Assembly (NCBI GenBank): GCA_036345935.2 | Contig: JADWOT020000001.1 | Location: 19,943,098 to 20,007,097, forward strand | DNA from: Taenia hydatigena | Taxonomy: Eukaryota; Platyhelminthes; Cestoda; Cyclophyllidea; Taeniidae | Direction: 5' to 3' | DNA: 64,000 bases | Part shown: piece after piece, positions 47,346 to 59,548 of the stretch | Numbering within the stretch: the stretch's first letter is position 1 | Layout: each line of letters opens with the position of its first letter | The notes under the pieces: generated by a model | Told to the model about the DNA's origin: nothing | Seen by the model: the letters and a program-made list of their open reading frames with translations, nothing else | The model's database searches: none | Program-made: the position numbers and the translations under genes

Positions 47346-48419
47346 TACATCAATACACATGGTTCCAATGGTATCACGAAGTTAGTCATGCCACCCATTG
47401 CGCGAATGGAAGTAGGAATTCTTCGCAGGTCACCCAATTCGGCGCTAATTGGGAGTCAACTTAGTGATTTATTCATGTGAACCACTTGGTTGTGCTCATC
47501 GTGGGCTGTCCAGTGTGAGTAATGTGCGCAGTCAAGTATCCATCCCAACTTGACACAGCTTGGCTCATTCGAGTCGAATTATTCCATCACCTCTAAAACC
47601 GTGTACATACGCCAAAAGTCCACTAGACTTAAAAGTGGCTATGAGATTCTGACTCCTGCAGCATGACTGACCCTGTCAAACACATTATGCGTTAATAACG
47701 ATTTCACGTTCGCACTTTTCTTGACGTGGTTTACATGTGGGAAATGCTGCAAATTCCTCCTCATCTCACTTCTTTGTGGTTCTCCTTGATTCGCTTCACT
47801 GTCTCTGTCGTGAATGTACATTTGCCTGCTTTCGATGGTAAGGGAAACTGAGTTTGAGTTGTTCTTTTCCCTGGATCTCCATGGTTGGTTTACTTGGATG
47901 TCGCTTGCTAAGAATTGGCTTAAGTGGTGAAGTTGGTTATGCCTACGCATATCGGGTAACAGGCACGTCCATGCACGGATGGCTTTCGTTTGCGATGATG
48001 GCCATGCGTCCATGCCTTATGATGACCAGAACATTACCGCATTTTTCAATGCAACTGCTAGACAAACTAGAAAATTTGGATGCAGTAGAGTATATCACGA
48101 GGCTGAGGACAATGCTTCCAGATGTCCGTTCATTTGCACCCCAATCCCATGGCAGACGAGGATAGTTGGAAGATGCATTTCCTATTACACGGAATACATT
48201 GCACTAGCAAGGCTACGAGCTTGACCAGCAAGAGCGCCGATGACAACGCTTGAAAAAGGAGATGGGCTGCGTAGCGTCGACAGTGCAACCTCTCCGAGCA
48301 GATGGACGGCCTTTGAGTTCATGAGACTCAGAGTGTTGCTTCGCAGTCCTTTACTTGGTTCTAGATGTCATTTGGTGAAACAAACTTTCCCTTGGCTTAA
48401 ATGTACTACCTTTGGCTAC
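47346..48419. other. Unassigned stretch with one protein-like frame
   Basis: The plus-strand frame at 47979-48224 contains ITAFFNATARQTRKFGC and CPFICTPIPWQTRIVG and has protein-like composition, but no family is recognised and no splice context was found. Confidence 0.25.
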
Positions 48420-49043
48420 AAACCACCGAATTCGCTAAGTGGACTCGATCATCTACAGCGTCACATATCGGTGACATTTGAGACAGTTTGCATGTTTCTT
48501 GTGTCAGCACCCACACACTTGGGCGGACAATCCCTGTAGTGTCCCACTTCAACGAGGTGTCTCCCGAAGGCCTCATTTCTACCTCGCAATTCCCACCTTC
48601 CAAGTGACTCACTAAGTCGGCTACAACTTTCATGACAATGCTAGCAAAACACAGAGGTAAAATCTATCCCAATGCAATCCTTCATCTCGTTAGCTAAAAT
48701 CTGGAGGGGAAGCTTAAAGGACAGTGCCGAATTGGCGTAATTGAGAAGAGTTTGTTAATTGCATTGTTGTGATAAGCTACTAAGTTACAACTTATGCTAC
48801 ATTGTTATGATTGCAAGTTCTCTTCTTCCGAAATGCCATTCACATTATTTATTCCACCACTATCACCACCAGACGATGAGTGGATGCAAGTGATGCAGCA
48901 GGGATTGCAGGGATATAAAACTAATCAGTTGGTGATGGGTAATTATCTGCGAGGAGGAAGAGGAGGAGGAGGAGGAGGAGGAAGAAGGACTGTAACCGGT
49001 CTTACTCAACATTGGGAAGCTCGCAGGCAATTGCAGTGGGAAG
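48420..49043 (+). repeat. Composite repeat CR, copy IV (core end, junction module, arm start)
   Basis: Contains the start of the core in reverse (48425-48720, exon a region on the minus strand), the junction module (48720-49010, with a long GGA run at 48955-48983) and the first 30 bp of the arm. It then breaks into the HSP70-linked block. Mini-intron signals are kept. Confidence 0.65.
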
Positions 49044-49084
49044 TGGTCCACGTAGTCCCCTTGGATGGAGATGAGCCATAAAAG

Positions 49085-49275
49085 GCTCCTTTTGCTATTA
49101 TTTGGAGGTTCCTTTAGGATTCCTCGCCACATTCGCCTACCACGTGGAAGCGATAGAAGAACTATCGAATAAGTGTCTGTACTTTCTGATCAATGTTGGT
49201 AAAAGCAAATGCAATGTAGCATTCATCCAGCCCGGTGCTGGGGACTGTCCCGTCCTCCATGGTTGATAATGTGTA
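49085..49275 (-). pseudogene. HSP70-linked block, second copy
   Basis: Shares about 170 bp with 15301-15470. On the minus strand one frame reads TGLDECYIAFAFTNIDQ, a little closer to the HSP70 SYVAFTNTDRLIG region than the first copy. It directly follows a CR fragment. Confidence 0.4.
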
Positions 49276-49500
49276 GCAAGGAAAGTTAAATCTGGCATTG
49301 GTACCTGTGCATTTGCATGTTTAGCATGTTTAGCGTGTTGCCGCACGTCTCCTTTGAGAGTTGATGCAAACACAGAAGATCTACAAGCCACTGCGTCACT
49401 AAGAATTTCTTTGAAGTCCAATCACTTGCAAGGGATGTGTGTACAAATAGAGCAAGTTAGATTATTAGAATTGTTGAAAAACAAAAACGGTAAAAGAACT

Positions 49501-49687
49501 TGTAATACTTTGTTTGTTCTGACTGTCGGTTTGGGCTTTAGCCACTTAGGTGGCCATATTGTCCGAGCCAAGTGGGGTGACCTCTGGGCCACGCCAGCAG
49601 CCCGTTCCCTCTGTTTGCTAAATACACATGCATTTCGCCCCAGTGTTATGCCTGCTTTTGCTAACAAGGAACTCTCGGGAAGCTGCA
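49501..49687 (+). mobile_element. Degenerate solo LTR of the TRIM-like family
   Basis: Begins TGTAATACTTTGTTTGTT and ends near GCTGCA, with the same internal landmarks (GGCC..GCCAGCAGCC, then TTCCCTC) as the LTR at 35583 but many substitutions. No primer site follows. Confidence 0.65.
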
Positions 49688-50228
49688 TAACTGCACATGT
49701 ACACACAAGGCCGATGGAAGTACTTTTAAACTGATTACTGAATGGTGGCATTGAATGGTTGGCGTTTGTCATTAGAGAAGAGAGAAGCACCCTCCACGAC
49801 TAAATGTCGTCAATGCATGTGGATACCGGCGTAGTCATTTCGAAGAAGCCAATTTGTTCCTCTGATTCAGGAACAGTACACGACTCCATCACTTGACACT
49901 GTCGTAATGGCGGAAAGTGGGTGTACTTAATGCAAGGTCAACCAAAGTTTGACGCAACAATAGTCTTTTCAAACACCAATCCATTCAACCACTTGCTTTA
50001 TTGCTGTCAGTGTAGTTTATAAAGTCTGCACCGTGTTATGCCATTTCTCAATCCATTTGTAACGAGATAACGTGCAATGCAGTACCTCTCAAATTGACGC
50101 CTCTGACCTCTGACTATATTCGGACAAAGTCATTGGTGTGACAAATGAAGCGTGAGAAAGACTCCAACCAAATTGGCGGTGCCAACATAGGCCGCGTATG
50201 AGTGCACAATAGGAACCTATCAGCGCAT

Positions 50229-50460
50229 AGGGGCGGATGGTGTTGGAGACGATTGCAATTCTCGTCTGCGTGACATATTGCAGAGGTGTGCATTCACAGC
50301 ACACTACTTGCTCTTCTCCATCATTTGTTGCTTTTACTTACTCTTTATTCATGTTCCCCGTTATTAGTCAGGTCAATAAAGCGAAACATCCTTCGCTGCC
50401 TTTAGGGTCGACCGAAGTACAATGCTGTGGGATTCTCGAGCTGCTTCAAAGACGACAGGG
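50229..50460 (+). repeat. Diverged inverted repeat, arm 1
   Basis: Similar to 51530-51730 on the opposite strand. The shared frame has an AILV...HS...TC.SP.FV pattern followed by a conserved CCG/YCG..ELLQ/ALFQ end (50410-50450). Divergence is considerable. Confidence 0.5.
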
Positions 50461-50778
50461 TCACCGGCCGAACTGATTCATCGGGTGCGTGGGCATTTGG
50501 TGCGCGCAGTAATGCGGTGAGTTGCGCATGACGCTACTGACTAGTGATTATGCAATTTGATCTTCACTCGAATGAAATGCATATTTTAATTTGCCTGCCT
50601 GGCAATGCCAAGTATTTGGGGTGAATGTTTGCTTTTAAGCGGTCTCATCTCCACCGCACTCTAGTTTGGGTTTAGAGATGACATTCGGAGGTGACATCCG
50701 CATGCTTAATGGAGTAGCTAGGGGCAGTCCTTGCCATTAAAGCAACTGCATGTCAAATTCCATTCTTCTATGCAATCC

Positions 50779-51180
50779 TTAATTGCTATCTTTATTAACA
50801 ATCGAAGCACACATTATAGTACATTTGAAGAGGCTGGACAGACGAATGACAACTTGGCTTTTATTTGAACAATGCTGGACAGAACATGGATTATTCGGTG
50901 CCTTTCCCTCACTAGTGGTGGAAGGCCCAAAGGAGGTGCTTGTGCACCTTGGAGGAGTCGTTTTATCTAGTGAGTCCATTGGAAATCATAAAGGACACTC
51001 TTGGGTAAATGCGCATTTTTCACGCAATTTGTTAACATCACCTAACAATTTGCAATTTGTGCGCAACCCAAATGGAGTAGGTACAATCGTGTCAAACCAG
51101 ACGTTGTCACAAGGAAACATGTCCACCTCATCATAAACTTTAGTGCAATCACGAGGCGCGTATTTTAGTGGTTCATCCAA
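50779..51180 (-). pseudogene. Protein-like minus-strand frame with one internal stop
   Basis: Two frames (51180-50986 and 50979-50779) are in the same phase, separated by a single TGA. The first part is convincing in composition: YAPRDCTKVYDEVDMFPCD, WFDTIVPTPFGLRTNC, DVNKLREKCAFTQEC. The second has TTPPRCTSTSFGPSTTSEG. It lies between the two inverted repeat arms at 50.2 and 51.6 kb. No family recognised; the internal stop suggests a pseudogene. Confidence 0.3.
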
Positions 51181-51529
51181 GCGGTCGTGGTTTCGACAAG
51201 ATAATTTAATTGACCTGACTATTAGAGATAGCGATAAGCACTACTGTTGCTGTCCTTGTGACCCATTTCCATCACACATGACCTACTTTGACCCACACCA
51301 CTGCAGTGAACTGCACACATTACTAGAGTGCTCTTACGTGACTGACCATGAACAAGTGTCTCTTACCTAACACACTTGATGCTGCTGGGATGGCGCACTC
51401 GACTGTGTAGTCCATTCATTTCTTAATCACCTCGCTTGCTCACTCTTCAGGACCGTTGTGCGCAAATCACCGCATTGATGCACGCACCGCATCTCCATGG
51501 AACCGATGCTTCACTGTTAACCAACGACC

Positions 51530-51730
51530 TCATCAACTTTGGAACAGTGCGAGAGCCCCACAGTACTGTAATTTGGTCACCTCCAAGGAAAAGAAGCATG
51601 AGGTGACGACCAGGAGTGAAGAGAAGGTGGAGAGAACAAATAATGGAGAAGTGCAAGTGATGCTGTGGATGCCTACCCATGCAGTACGCCACACACCGAC
51701 AAGGATTGCAATCGCTCCCATCATGATCTG
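51530..51730 (-). repeat. Diverged inverted repeat, arm 2
   Basis: Minus-strand frame AIAILVGVWRTAWVGIHS, CTSPLFVLSTFSSLL, LQYCGALALFQS; partner of 50229-50460. Hydrophobic, could be a membrane segment. No family recognised. Confidence 0.5.
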
Positions 51731-51769
51731 TATCTATGCCCTAAGAGATATCCAGTGGGCATTTATGCA

Positions 51770-54700
51770 CGTCCTGCGTTGATTTCGCTGAGTTGGTTGG
51801 AGCCTTTCGCACGCCTCACTCGTCACACCGATGATGCTGCTCGAGCATGGGCGGAGGCCAGAGATGTAAATTTGAAAACTGCTACATTGGCAGTCATTTT
51901 ATGCCAACTGGTTTGAGAATTAGCAAGTCAGGATGCAGACTTTATAGAGCACCTTGTAGAATGGATTGACGCTTAAACCACGACTACTACTACTACTATT
52001 GTGATAAGAAGTCACATCACTTCTTACCATACTTTTGCCAACATTGCATCAACCAACTTCATCTCCTTTATTAAGACGGTGCCAAGTGATGCAGTTGTGT
52101 AATGCCTGTAAATAGGAGGATCCCGTGCTCTTATGCTCTCCTTCCTTAACTTTGACTTCACTTCGCTTTTGGTTTCATGCTATCCGTGTTATTTTGTTAC
52201 CCTTTTATAAAAATCTCCCACGTTACGAATTGGTGTTTTCCTGCCATTGTTGCGTTGCAAACAATGCAGGATGTTTCACAGTCCGTTTTGACTATCGGCC
52301 CAAGCCTCTCACCTGGCTGGATGGAGCAGTAGAGCAGTACCAGGGTGGAGGCGTGAAGCACGAAACCAGAGATGGAGGATTGGGGGTGCCTTAGATGAAT
52401 GTCCACAACAATTCCGCAGACAGGTTGGAGGATCGCATGCAATAGCAAATGGTTGGTTGCCATTTGGTTTAGACGCAGTCGGTCTAACGAGTAGAGATGA
52501 AGGCGGTTATGGGCGGCATCAACCTTGATATAGCACATCCAGGTCAACTGTATGCTACGAAAGAATGCACAATGTTGTGGGCTATGGAAGTATATGGTTG
52601 GTGCTTCGATTAGGCGTAGCGGACACTCGTGATGGCCAGGGTTGTTTGACTGGACCATCCCAGCTAAATAGATACAATGGTGTTATTAGAGACGGTATCT
52701 AGCACTAGGCAGGACGCTATATAGCCATAGCATGACTATGACTGACTCCGGAGGTCAACTCCAATCCCTTCTCCTCCTGCCGAATGTGTCCTTGTAGAAA
52801 GAGGAGCGGTTGTGGTCTTGTTATAGCGGGTAGGATGAACACGAATGTTTATTACAGACTAATCTGCTCCCGAGTTAAGCAAGGAAACTTCACGAAGGTT
52901 TACCTGGTTCTTCTGCAACTTTCAAATGAATGCAAGGAATGTGGCTACAAGCAAGATGAGGCAAAGGAGCATGGTCTGATGGCAGGGTATAGCGTGGGGC
53001 TGAATGGGGACACAATGGGAGAGCATTGGTTCAGACCATTCTTTGGGCATGTGGCGAATCGAGGCTGCACAATTGGCTGGCTGTAATAATTTGTCTGTAA
53101 GCCACAGAACTTCTCAATCATAATGGGTGGTTAAACTGCGCGATTAAGCTGGACGTTTATCCAACCATGACTGCATATGCGAGAAGGCCATGGACAGCTC
53201 CTTCCATTACAGTTCCCTAGCATGTTTCTCGTCATTCTGGCTTACTCTTTGGCCACATGAAATGAAGTTGTGGACGAGGGTCCTCTCTTTCTCGCCCATG
53301 ACGAGGTAAGTTAAGGTGCCACAACACTGAGCCACGTCGTCATCACTGATGTTGCCGGCATCTATTACAGCCAAGCACAGACCTTGGAGGGAGTTGGCAA
53401 GGCACGGAGGCTTGTGGCTATGCTTCGGCGTTAGGAATAAAGTAACTTGGTTACGTTTGTCAGGTTTGACCCACTCTTTTATGCTCACGTTATGGTGGAA
53501 TGAGATGAGGCTTACTAGAGTGGCCACCAGAGTAGCATCTCTCATGTTGAGTTCTCCGCCTTCAACTCTCATGCCTTTTGAGCAAGGGATGCTTTATTCA
53601 TTGCAAGGTGGAAGCCTGGCCAATTGAGGACGTTGAGTGATTAACGTCTTATTTTTTTGTTCCAGTTCTACATTCTAATGCATTAATCTTAATAAAAATC
53701 CACGCATGTCAGTTGTAATTCCGCTGACGGCACCTGATTTTTCTGGTACACCTGCACTTACTCTCCCCCATTACAGCTTAGTTTTAGGTCCACAACGCTC
53801 ACTCTTCAGGCACGTTTTACACCTCGCCTCAATCCTGTAGTGTGGCTGATGGAATTTCGCTATGCCAAGGTTGAGGTGGTTGTTAATGAGCCCAGATGTA
53901 CCACCCGCCTTGCTTGTGCATTTGCCATCCTGCCCTTAGAAACGAATTAGCAGTGCGGACAGCTGACACATCCCCTTGTGCCAACAGGTTTCGATTGGGT
54001 AGTTGTTAACCAACTTATGGCTTTGTTCAGGAAGTTGCTTGCCACACGAATCGCTTTTGAAATCCAATGTAACAAATGAGGGGGTGAAGGGCATTTGCTT
54101 TGACGATTGCCACTCGGGCAGACTCTGCTCTCATGACTTCAAGAATACATACCCGTAACGTATTAGTGCGACATTGGAGCTCGAAAGTGACACAAGTAGC
54201 AAACGCACTGCAACCACCATCCGCTGCAGACGTTCCTAAGTTATTTGAGGAAACACCAAAGTAGCATGGAATTCTATTAGAGTTTGGTTGCAACTGGTTG
54301 ATGCGTGTGATGCGTGAATAGTTTCTTTATTTGTTTAAACAGTTGACATGAGCTCAGGATTGTCCTTCACCAAGTTGTTCACGTTGTTTAAACAAATGAA
54401 ATGAAGTGTGGCACGTAGCTGCTTGCTTCCTTTAAGAATTGCAGGTTTTGGAGCAACCACATCCGAGGCAGATAAGTTCATAATCCAATTGTTATCAAAG
54501 ACATTGTGTACAGCAGAAATGGCAACCACCACCTTGCCAGAAGCTTGCGTGAATTCGGTGCCGTTGTGCAAATGTGGGTGGGATGAAAATAGTAAAAGAT
54601 ACACAGACGTGCACGAGGCAAGAGCGACAGATGGTGAGTGATTCGCCGCCACGCCCTCGCAGTCAATGTAGAGGCCACTGAGTCAACGCGTCTCAACGTT

Positions 54701-55794
54701 CTCCATCACTAGATTTCTCCTTTCTCCAACTTTTGTGCTGCTTGATTTGAGCAATTTCGTGACCAAAAAGGCATAGGCGTTACTGCAAAGAAGAGGTGAT
54801 GATGATACACAAAGCTTGATTAGGACAAGGACACATAGACTAATCCCCTTTTACTGATTATTTTTGAGGGAGAGGCAAATGTGTATGCAGACAGGAATGC
54901 AGTCTTTCCACTAAAATGATTTGGAAAGTGGAAGCATTTAGAGTGGTCTGCACTCCTAGTGGATGTAACTGTCATTGGGATGACGGTGGAGAAGCCTCCA
55001 TCTCCTATGCAAACCACAAATGTAAGAATGAACTTTTTGCCGCCTTTCACACGGATTGATGGACACTTGGTTTTCGGTAGGACCAGTGACGCTTGGTGAT
55101 TTTGTGCGAATCGCAATGTTATTGTCAAGTTGCATAGTGCCACAGCAGTGCAGTCACAGAGACTGGACTGAAGCAGCAGCCGATTGAGTGGGTCACTCAA
55201 TGCCACCGTGAAGATGGGAATAGGTGTGAGTCAGTGTATGAGCAGAGCAAAGAAATGAAATTGCCGTGTAATTTAATGAGCGATTTTCATGATTATCTCA
55301 CATGCTGCTAAATCGTCTTTTGGCAATTTCCTAGAAAATGCAAAGACAATCAGCGCAACCGCCTGAAACTTGTGCGTCAGACTGGTTATCCCAGAGTGAA
55401 ACACTTTGATGGCGTGCGTCGAACCAAGCACTGTGCGATGTGCAGCAGCAGCGGACAGTTACACTTAAGCGTTGGCATTGACAGTGAATGTGGGTTAGTG
55501 ATCCAAGAGAGACAACATTTGAAGAGGATTTGCTACGCATCACGACAATGTGATTTCCTGTCGTGAGCAGGGTGAAGAAATGCCATTTACTCAACCATAT
55601 TGCTCTTGGCCACAGAACGATGAAGGGGCGGGGTGGGGTGGGGCTAAAGAGGAAGAAAGACGTCCTGCACATCTCACTGCCACCAGGACGACAAGTAACG
55701 ACAAGGTGGTAGAAGGAAAAAGGGTAGAACTTCGAAGCTATCCACACAAACCGTGAAAGGTAGAAAACAATGACAGGATACGTTTCGCCTAACC
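51770..55794. other. Unassigned stretch with several unrecognised frames
   Basis: Frames longer than 100 codons: 52197-52658 (minus, 153), 52784-53086 (plus, 100), 53207-53572 (minus, 121), 54335-54652 (minus, 105), 54820-55206 (minus, 128, containing KTKCPSIRVKGGKKFILTF). The minus-strand ones have moderately protein-like composition but no domain I know, and no linked splice sites were confirmed. No repeat partner in the window. Confidence 0.25.
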
Positions 55795-55805
55795 TGCAGC
55801 AGTGT

Positions 55806-56154
55806 TGCCTGTTCTCGAGGCGTTTCCTTCCATACAACTGTAATCCTACGCACACCACCTGATCATATTGGTAGCGAAATGGCACCAGTTGAGCATTACG
55901 ATGCGCCCACCCGCTCGCCATCACAGCAGTGTGAAATGCCGCCCAAGAGGACATCTGCTCCCACATCACCCTACGTGCCAGTGGAGGAGGACAGTGGCGA
56001 TTGTGAGACACCCGGCAAGCCTGCCATTGCACAGCCAGAAGCAGTGTCAATACCAACTCCACACGATGCACTGCAACGCATCAGAAAGCTGCGCAGCATT
56101 CTCCAAATCGACGCATGGCTGCATTCACTTCGGGTGAATGAAGACGCGCAGTGA
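55806..56154 (+). pseudogene. CR core exon d (copy V), 5'-truncated
   Basis: The frame can be followed from about 55806 (SRGVSFHTTVILRTPPD) to NEDAQ and a TGA at 56152. The N-terminal helical third is missing. The exon end reads GCA then GTGAGTAC, a full consensus splice donor and the best-preserved among the copies. The opposite strand is open over the same stretch. Confidence 0.45.
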
Positions 56155-56820
56155 GTACTAGTGGTGCAGTGAGGGCTGTCATTACATCCAATCATTGGTG
56201 GAGGTGAATGGATGGTGGTAGGGCAGCTGTCGGGCGAGCTAAAATGCATTACAATTCAAGTGATTGTAAGAGTTTACTATCGAGACCCTTATCATTTTAA
56301 GCTAGGATGTTGGATTTAATTGTAAACAAAACACTGCTAAAAGAAGGCATACTAGAGCAAGAAGTTGGATAATGGGACACCACACACTGTCCCGTTTCAT
56401 TATGCATAATCAGAAGGCGAGTGAGCGAAAACATTTAAAATCTTGCGTCCCACTCCCACACATGTGTTGGACAGTGCCAACTTAGCGTAATCGAGAAAAG
56501 TTTGCTAATTGTATTGTTATCATAAGCTATTGTGTTTCAATTTATGCTATATTGTTAGGATTGCACGTTTACTTCTTCCGAAATGCCATTCACATTATGT
56601 AATCCACCACCATCACCACCAGATGATGAGTGGATGCAAGTGATGCAGCAGGGATTGCAGGGATATAAAACTAATCAGTTGGTGATGATAAATTATGCGC
56701 AAGGAGGAGGAGGAGGAGGAGGAGGAAGGACTGTGGCCGGTCATACTCTACAGTGGGAAGCTCGCAGGCAATTGCAGTGAAGGCCTGTGAGGCTGATTCG
56801 GTGCCAGCTGCATTGAGTGG

Positions 56821-57198
56821 TCAAGAAAGTAGACTTAGTAGACTCAAGCAACGCGAGAGTTTGGCATTCCAATGCAGGTATTGGATCGCGTTTGGACATG
56901 CAAAACAATGCTCTCTGAAAGCTGTAGCTCTTTGTAATGTGTAACAGTCAGAGGGGATTGCCGGTAGAACCACTCGTTGCGAACCTGCACCGTCGAAGGC
57001 AACATAAGGAAGAAAGTAGGCAGCATTCGTTGTTGCAAAACCACTTGAACCAAAATGCATTGTAGCAAGTTCTTCTGTTCTTACAAAGAGCAGGCTACAT
57101 TTGCGAGACTCAAGAGGCACTTCAATTGTTCGATGCACTACTTCAGTTGGCGACAGTAGCATGCTGCATTGGCATGTCAGTGAGGTGACTCCACACAC
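56821..57198 (-). pseudogene. CR arm gene-like unit (copy V)
   Basis: Minus-strand frame homologous to 1856-2518 with SPTEVVHRTIEVPLESRKC and TEELATMHFGSSGF. It has lost 11-12 nt near 56868 (the IAIKGN stretch), which shifts frame, and the end before the donor is broken. Confidence 0.4.
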
Positions 57199-57880
57199 AC
57201 AGAGGACACAATCGACATTCGTCCTTATTAACTCGTCTATCGGTGGCGCAGAAGGCTACGTCAAGACGGCTCTCGCCCTATCGCCTCTGATCATCAGTGC
57301 AGTTGTGGTCTGGTTTGCTGCACTGCGAAGGATTGCCTTCAATTCACTTCTTGCATTTCGGGCTGTTTGCCACTGTCTTCAAAACGGCTACCCTCCACAG
57401 GTGCTGGTTATTCATTCACCCTCCGTCGTCATTCCACTTATGCGTGCCAATCACGATAATGGTAGCCCATTTCTTTTGCCACACCAACCAACCAACCAAC
57501 CATTATCTGCAGTTGACTTGTTCCCAATTTGGTGTCATGGCAGTGATTTGCACCTCGCATACCTTGGCTTCTGCTTCTGAACTAATGTGGCAACTTGCAT
57601 CAGCACTCAATTTAGCTGCTGAGGAATTGTAGGTCCAGTGAATACCACACACTCGCTAGCCTATCCGTACCTATTGTGCACTCCTCCAGTGACAGTGGAT
57701 GTCTTCGATGAGGAATACCTTGATTCTGCCACTAAATTAAGCATTCTAGTTCAGAAAGGTGCCTCTGTCTCGTTCGGCAATTCTCTCATCAAACCTCACC
57801 AGGTCCAACTACATTTCCTGCCTCCTTTCTCTCTTAGCTGTTGCTGCCGTTTATTTAATGACGTAAAAGTGGGGAGATGA
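57101..57880 (+). pseudogene. Plus-strand frames in the CR outer arm (copy V)
   Basis: Frames at 57101-57580 (159 codons) and 57638-57880 (80 codons) are conserved in position with 2244-2720 and 2778-3233. The first overlaps the arm unit on the opposite strand and ranges over the CCAA repeat, so it is probably a shadow; the second contains TVDVFDEEYLDSATKLSIL and is more protein-like. Neither has a known domain. Confidence 0.2.
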
Positions 57881-58853
57881 GACCGTCCACATGCACACTC
57901 GTCCCTCTTAGCAGTCAGCAGACAGCAGACAGCAACTTTGAGCCCTAACAAATGGGTTACAAAATTAAATATCTAGGCCACTTTCACTACTTCCCCTTGA
58001 AATGTTATTTTGTGGAACTCAAAAGCTCTATCTTCATCCTTTCTTCTCCCTCTACCATTGCACTCGCCTATCAATGTCCGCCGTAACCACCCACCGATGA
58101 AACCTCCCACCTGAGAGACTTCACTGCTGGTCAGCACTCACCAATGCTCAAATCGCTTAACATGATTAACTCCAAACTGGAAAATGAAAATTATGACCTC
58201 GAGAATCACCAGCGTTGAGGAACGTCCTTTTAGAAATGTGAATTTGCCTTGCATTAGGCTGAGTTTGTTCGCTGCTAGAGGTCGTCTGCGTGGGATAGCT
58301 AGATAAAGATTTGTGCGACGGAAGCATTCTAATCGAGGTGAAGTAGCGGTAAGAATTTCCACACCTCCCTCATCCACGCCAAGATCAATTCACTTAATTG
58401 CTACACCACTTCCATCGCCTGGAATGCAGCGTGTAAGCCTCGTTCTAACTGAACCCACAAAAGCAATGCCAATACCCACAGCTGCCATCCACATATTTAG
58501 CATGTAAAGAGGACACATCGCGCGTTCCACCTCCCCAAATTTCCGTCCGGCTAGATGATAAGGATTTGCAGGACGCGAATAGCGTCAATTCCCCATCACC
58601 ACACACACATCAATCATGATTTTACAAAAGCACCACCAGACGATTCCCTCGCCTCGCCTCTCGCACTCCTTCTCTCTAGCGTTCGCGTAGCACCGATGTT
58701 GGAATGCGTAAGTTGGACATCAGCACATCAGCACAGCACATCCAGGAAGCACTGGCGACTGCGTCTGCGATGAAGGAAAACAATCGAAGAAGTGTCACAC
58801 ACTCCACTATTTTGCCTTTGGCTACAGTACGGTGATGAGGCGGAGTGAATGGA

Positions 58854-59154
58854 AGAGAAGGAAAGACGTCCTGTAATTCACACTGCCTCTCCATGCAACC
58901 CCGACCGCATAGATTTGCAGACAGACTCCGGCAACCACTTCCATATTCTACGTGTGCACACCACTGTGCCGCCTCCATGCCGGTGTGGAAATGTCCATTC
59001 CCTAGGTACACTAGCTAACAAACTTTGCAAACGACTTGCCTCTCGTCTTTCATTCGTTTACATGGCTGGTGTGGTAGTCGCACCTCCATTAACGAGTCAC
59101 TTCGTCCATCACATATGCGGCTTTAATCCCTATGCGTCTTCTCACCTCCACTAG
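58854..59154. other. Unassigned stretch next to CR copy V
   Basis: Contains GAAAGACGTCCTG-type sequence also seen near 55654, a possible short duplication. No gene called. Confidence 0.3.
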
Positions 59155-59548
59155 CATGTCCCTCTTCGATTCTGCCGCTCATTCCAGTACTCTTACTGCT
59201 CAATTACATGGCGCAGTAGGCACGATTTCCCTTCTCACATTTCGTGGCACGGTTCACATCTACAAACCACTAGATGAAGAAGGAGATGTGACTCGGTTTC
59301 TAGCTTTCGCACAGGAAACATATCTTCGCGCCCAAACATCTGCTTTTTCAGTGATGAAATCTACTGCAAAGTCGACCTTATCCTTATCCTTCGGCACACT
59401 CTGCGTTTATTCCACTACAATTAGTCGTCCGTTCACCGACAATAGTGGCAAAGCAACACAAGGAACACGGAAAGGGATGTACACAGTAGGAGGAGTAGAC
59501 CAAGTTAAAGCAGTAAGCATCACCGATCCAGACGAACCAGTGACATAA
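59155..59548 (+). CDS. Candidate exon, 130 codons, family unknown
   Basis: An acceptor-like CTTCTCACCTCCACTAG at 59138-59154 precedes CATG; the frame runs MSLFDSAAHSSTLTAQLHG, GTISLLTFRGTVHIYKPL, DVTRFLAFAQETYLRAQTS, SLSFGTLCVYSTTISRPF, and ends VKAVSITDPDEPVT with TAA. Composition and the alternation of hydrophobic and polar residues are protein-like, with beta-strand character. The upstream ATG at 59132 is in the same frame and is an alternative start. No duplicates in the window and no recognisable motif, so this is either a single-copy gene exon or a relic. Confidence 0.35.

Larger units (their letters stand above)
55795..58853 (+). repeat. Composite repeat CR, copy V (core end, junction module, long right arm)
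   Basis: Order: truncated core exon d (55795-56160), core 3' flank (56160-56470), junction module (56470-56750), arm unit on the minus strand (56760-57200), outer arm (57200-58853). The outer arm runs further than in any other copy and ends at the same GAGTGAATG as 6983. In the mini-intron the acceptor AG is lost (minus strand reads TTGCGCAT) and the donor is GTATGA. Confidence 0.7.
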
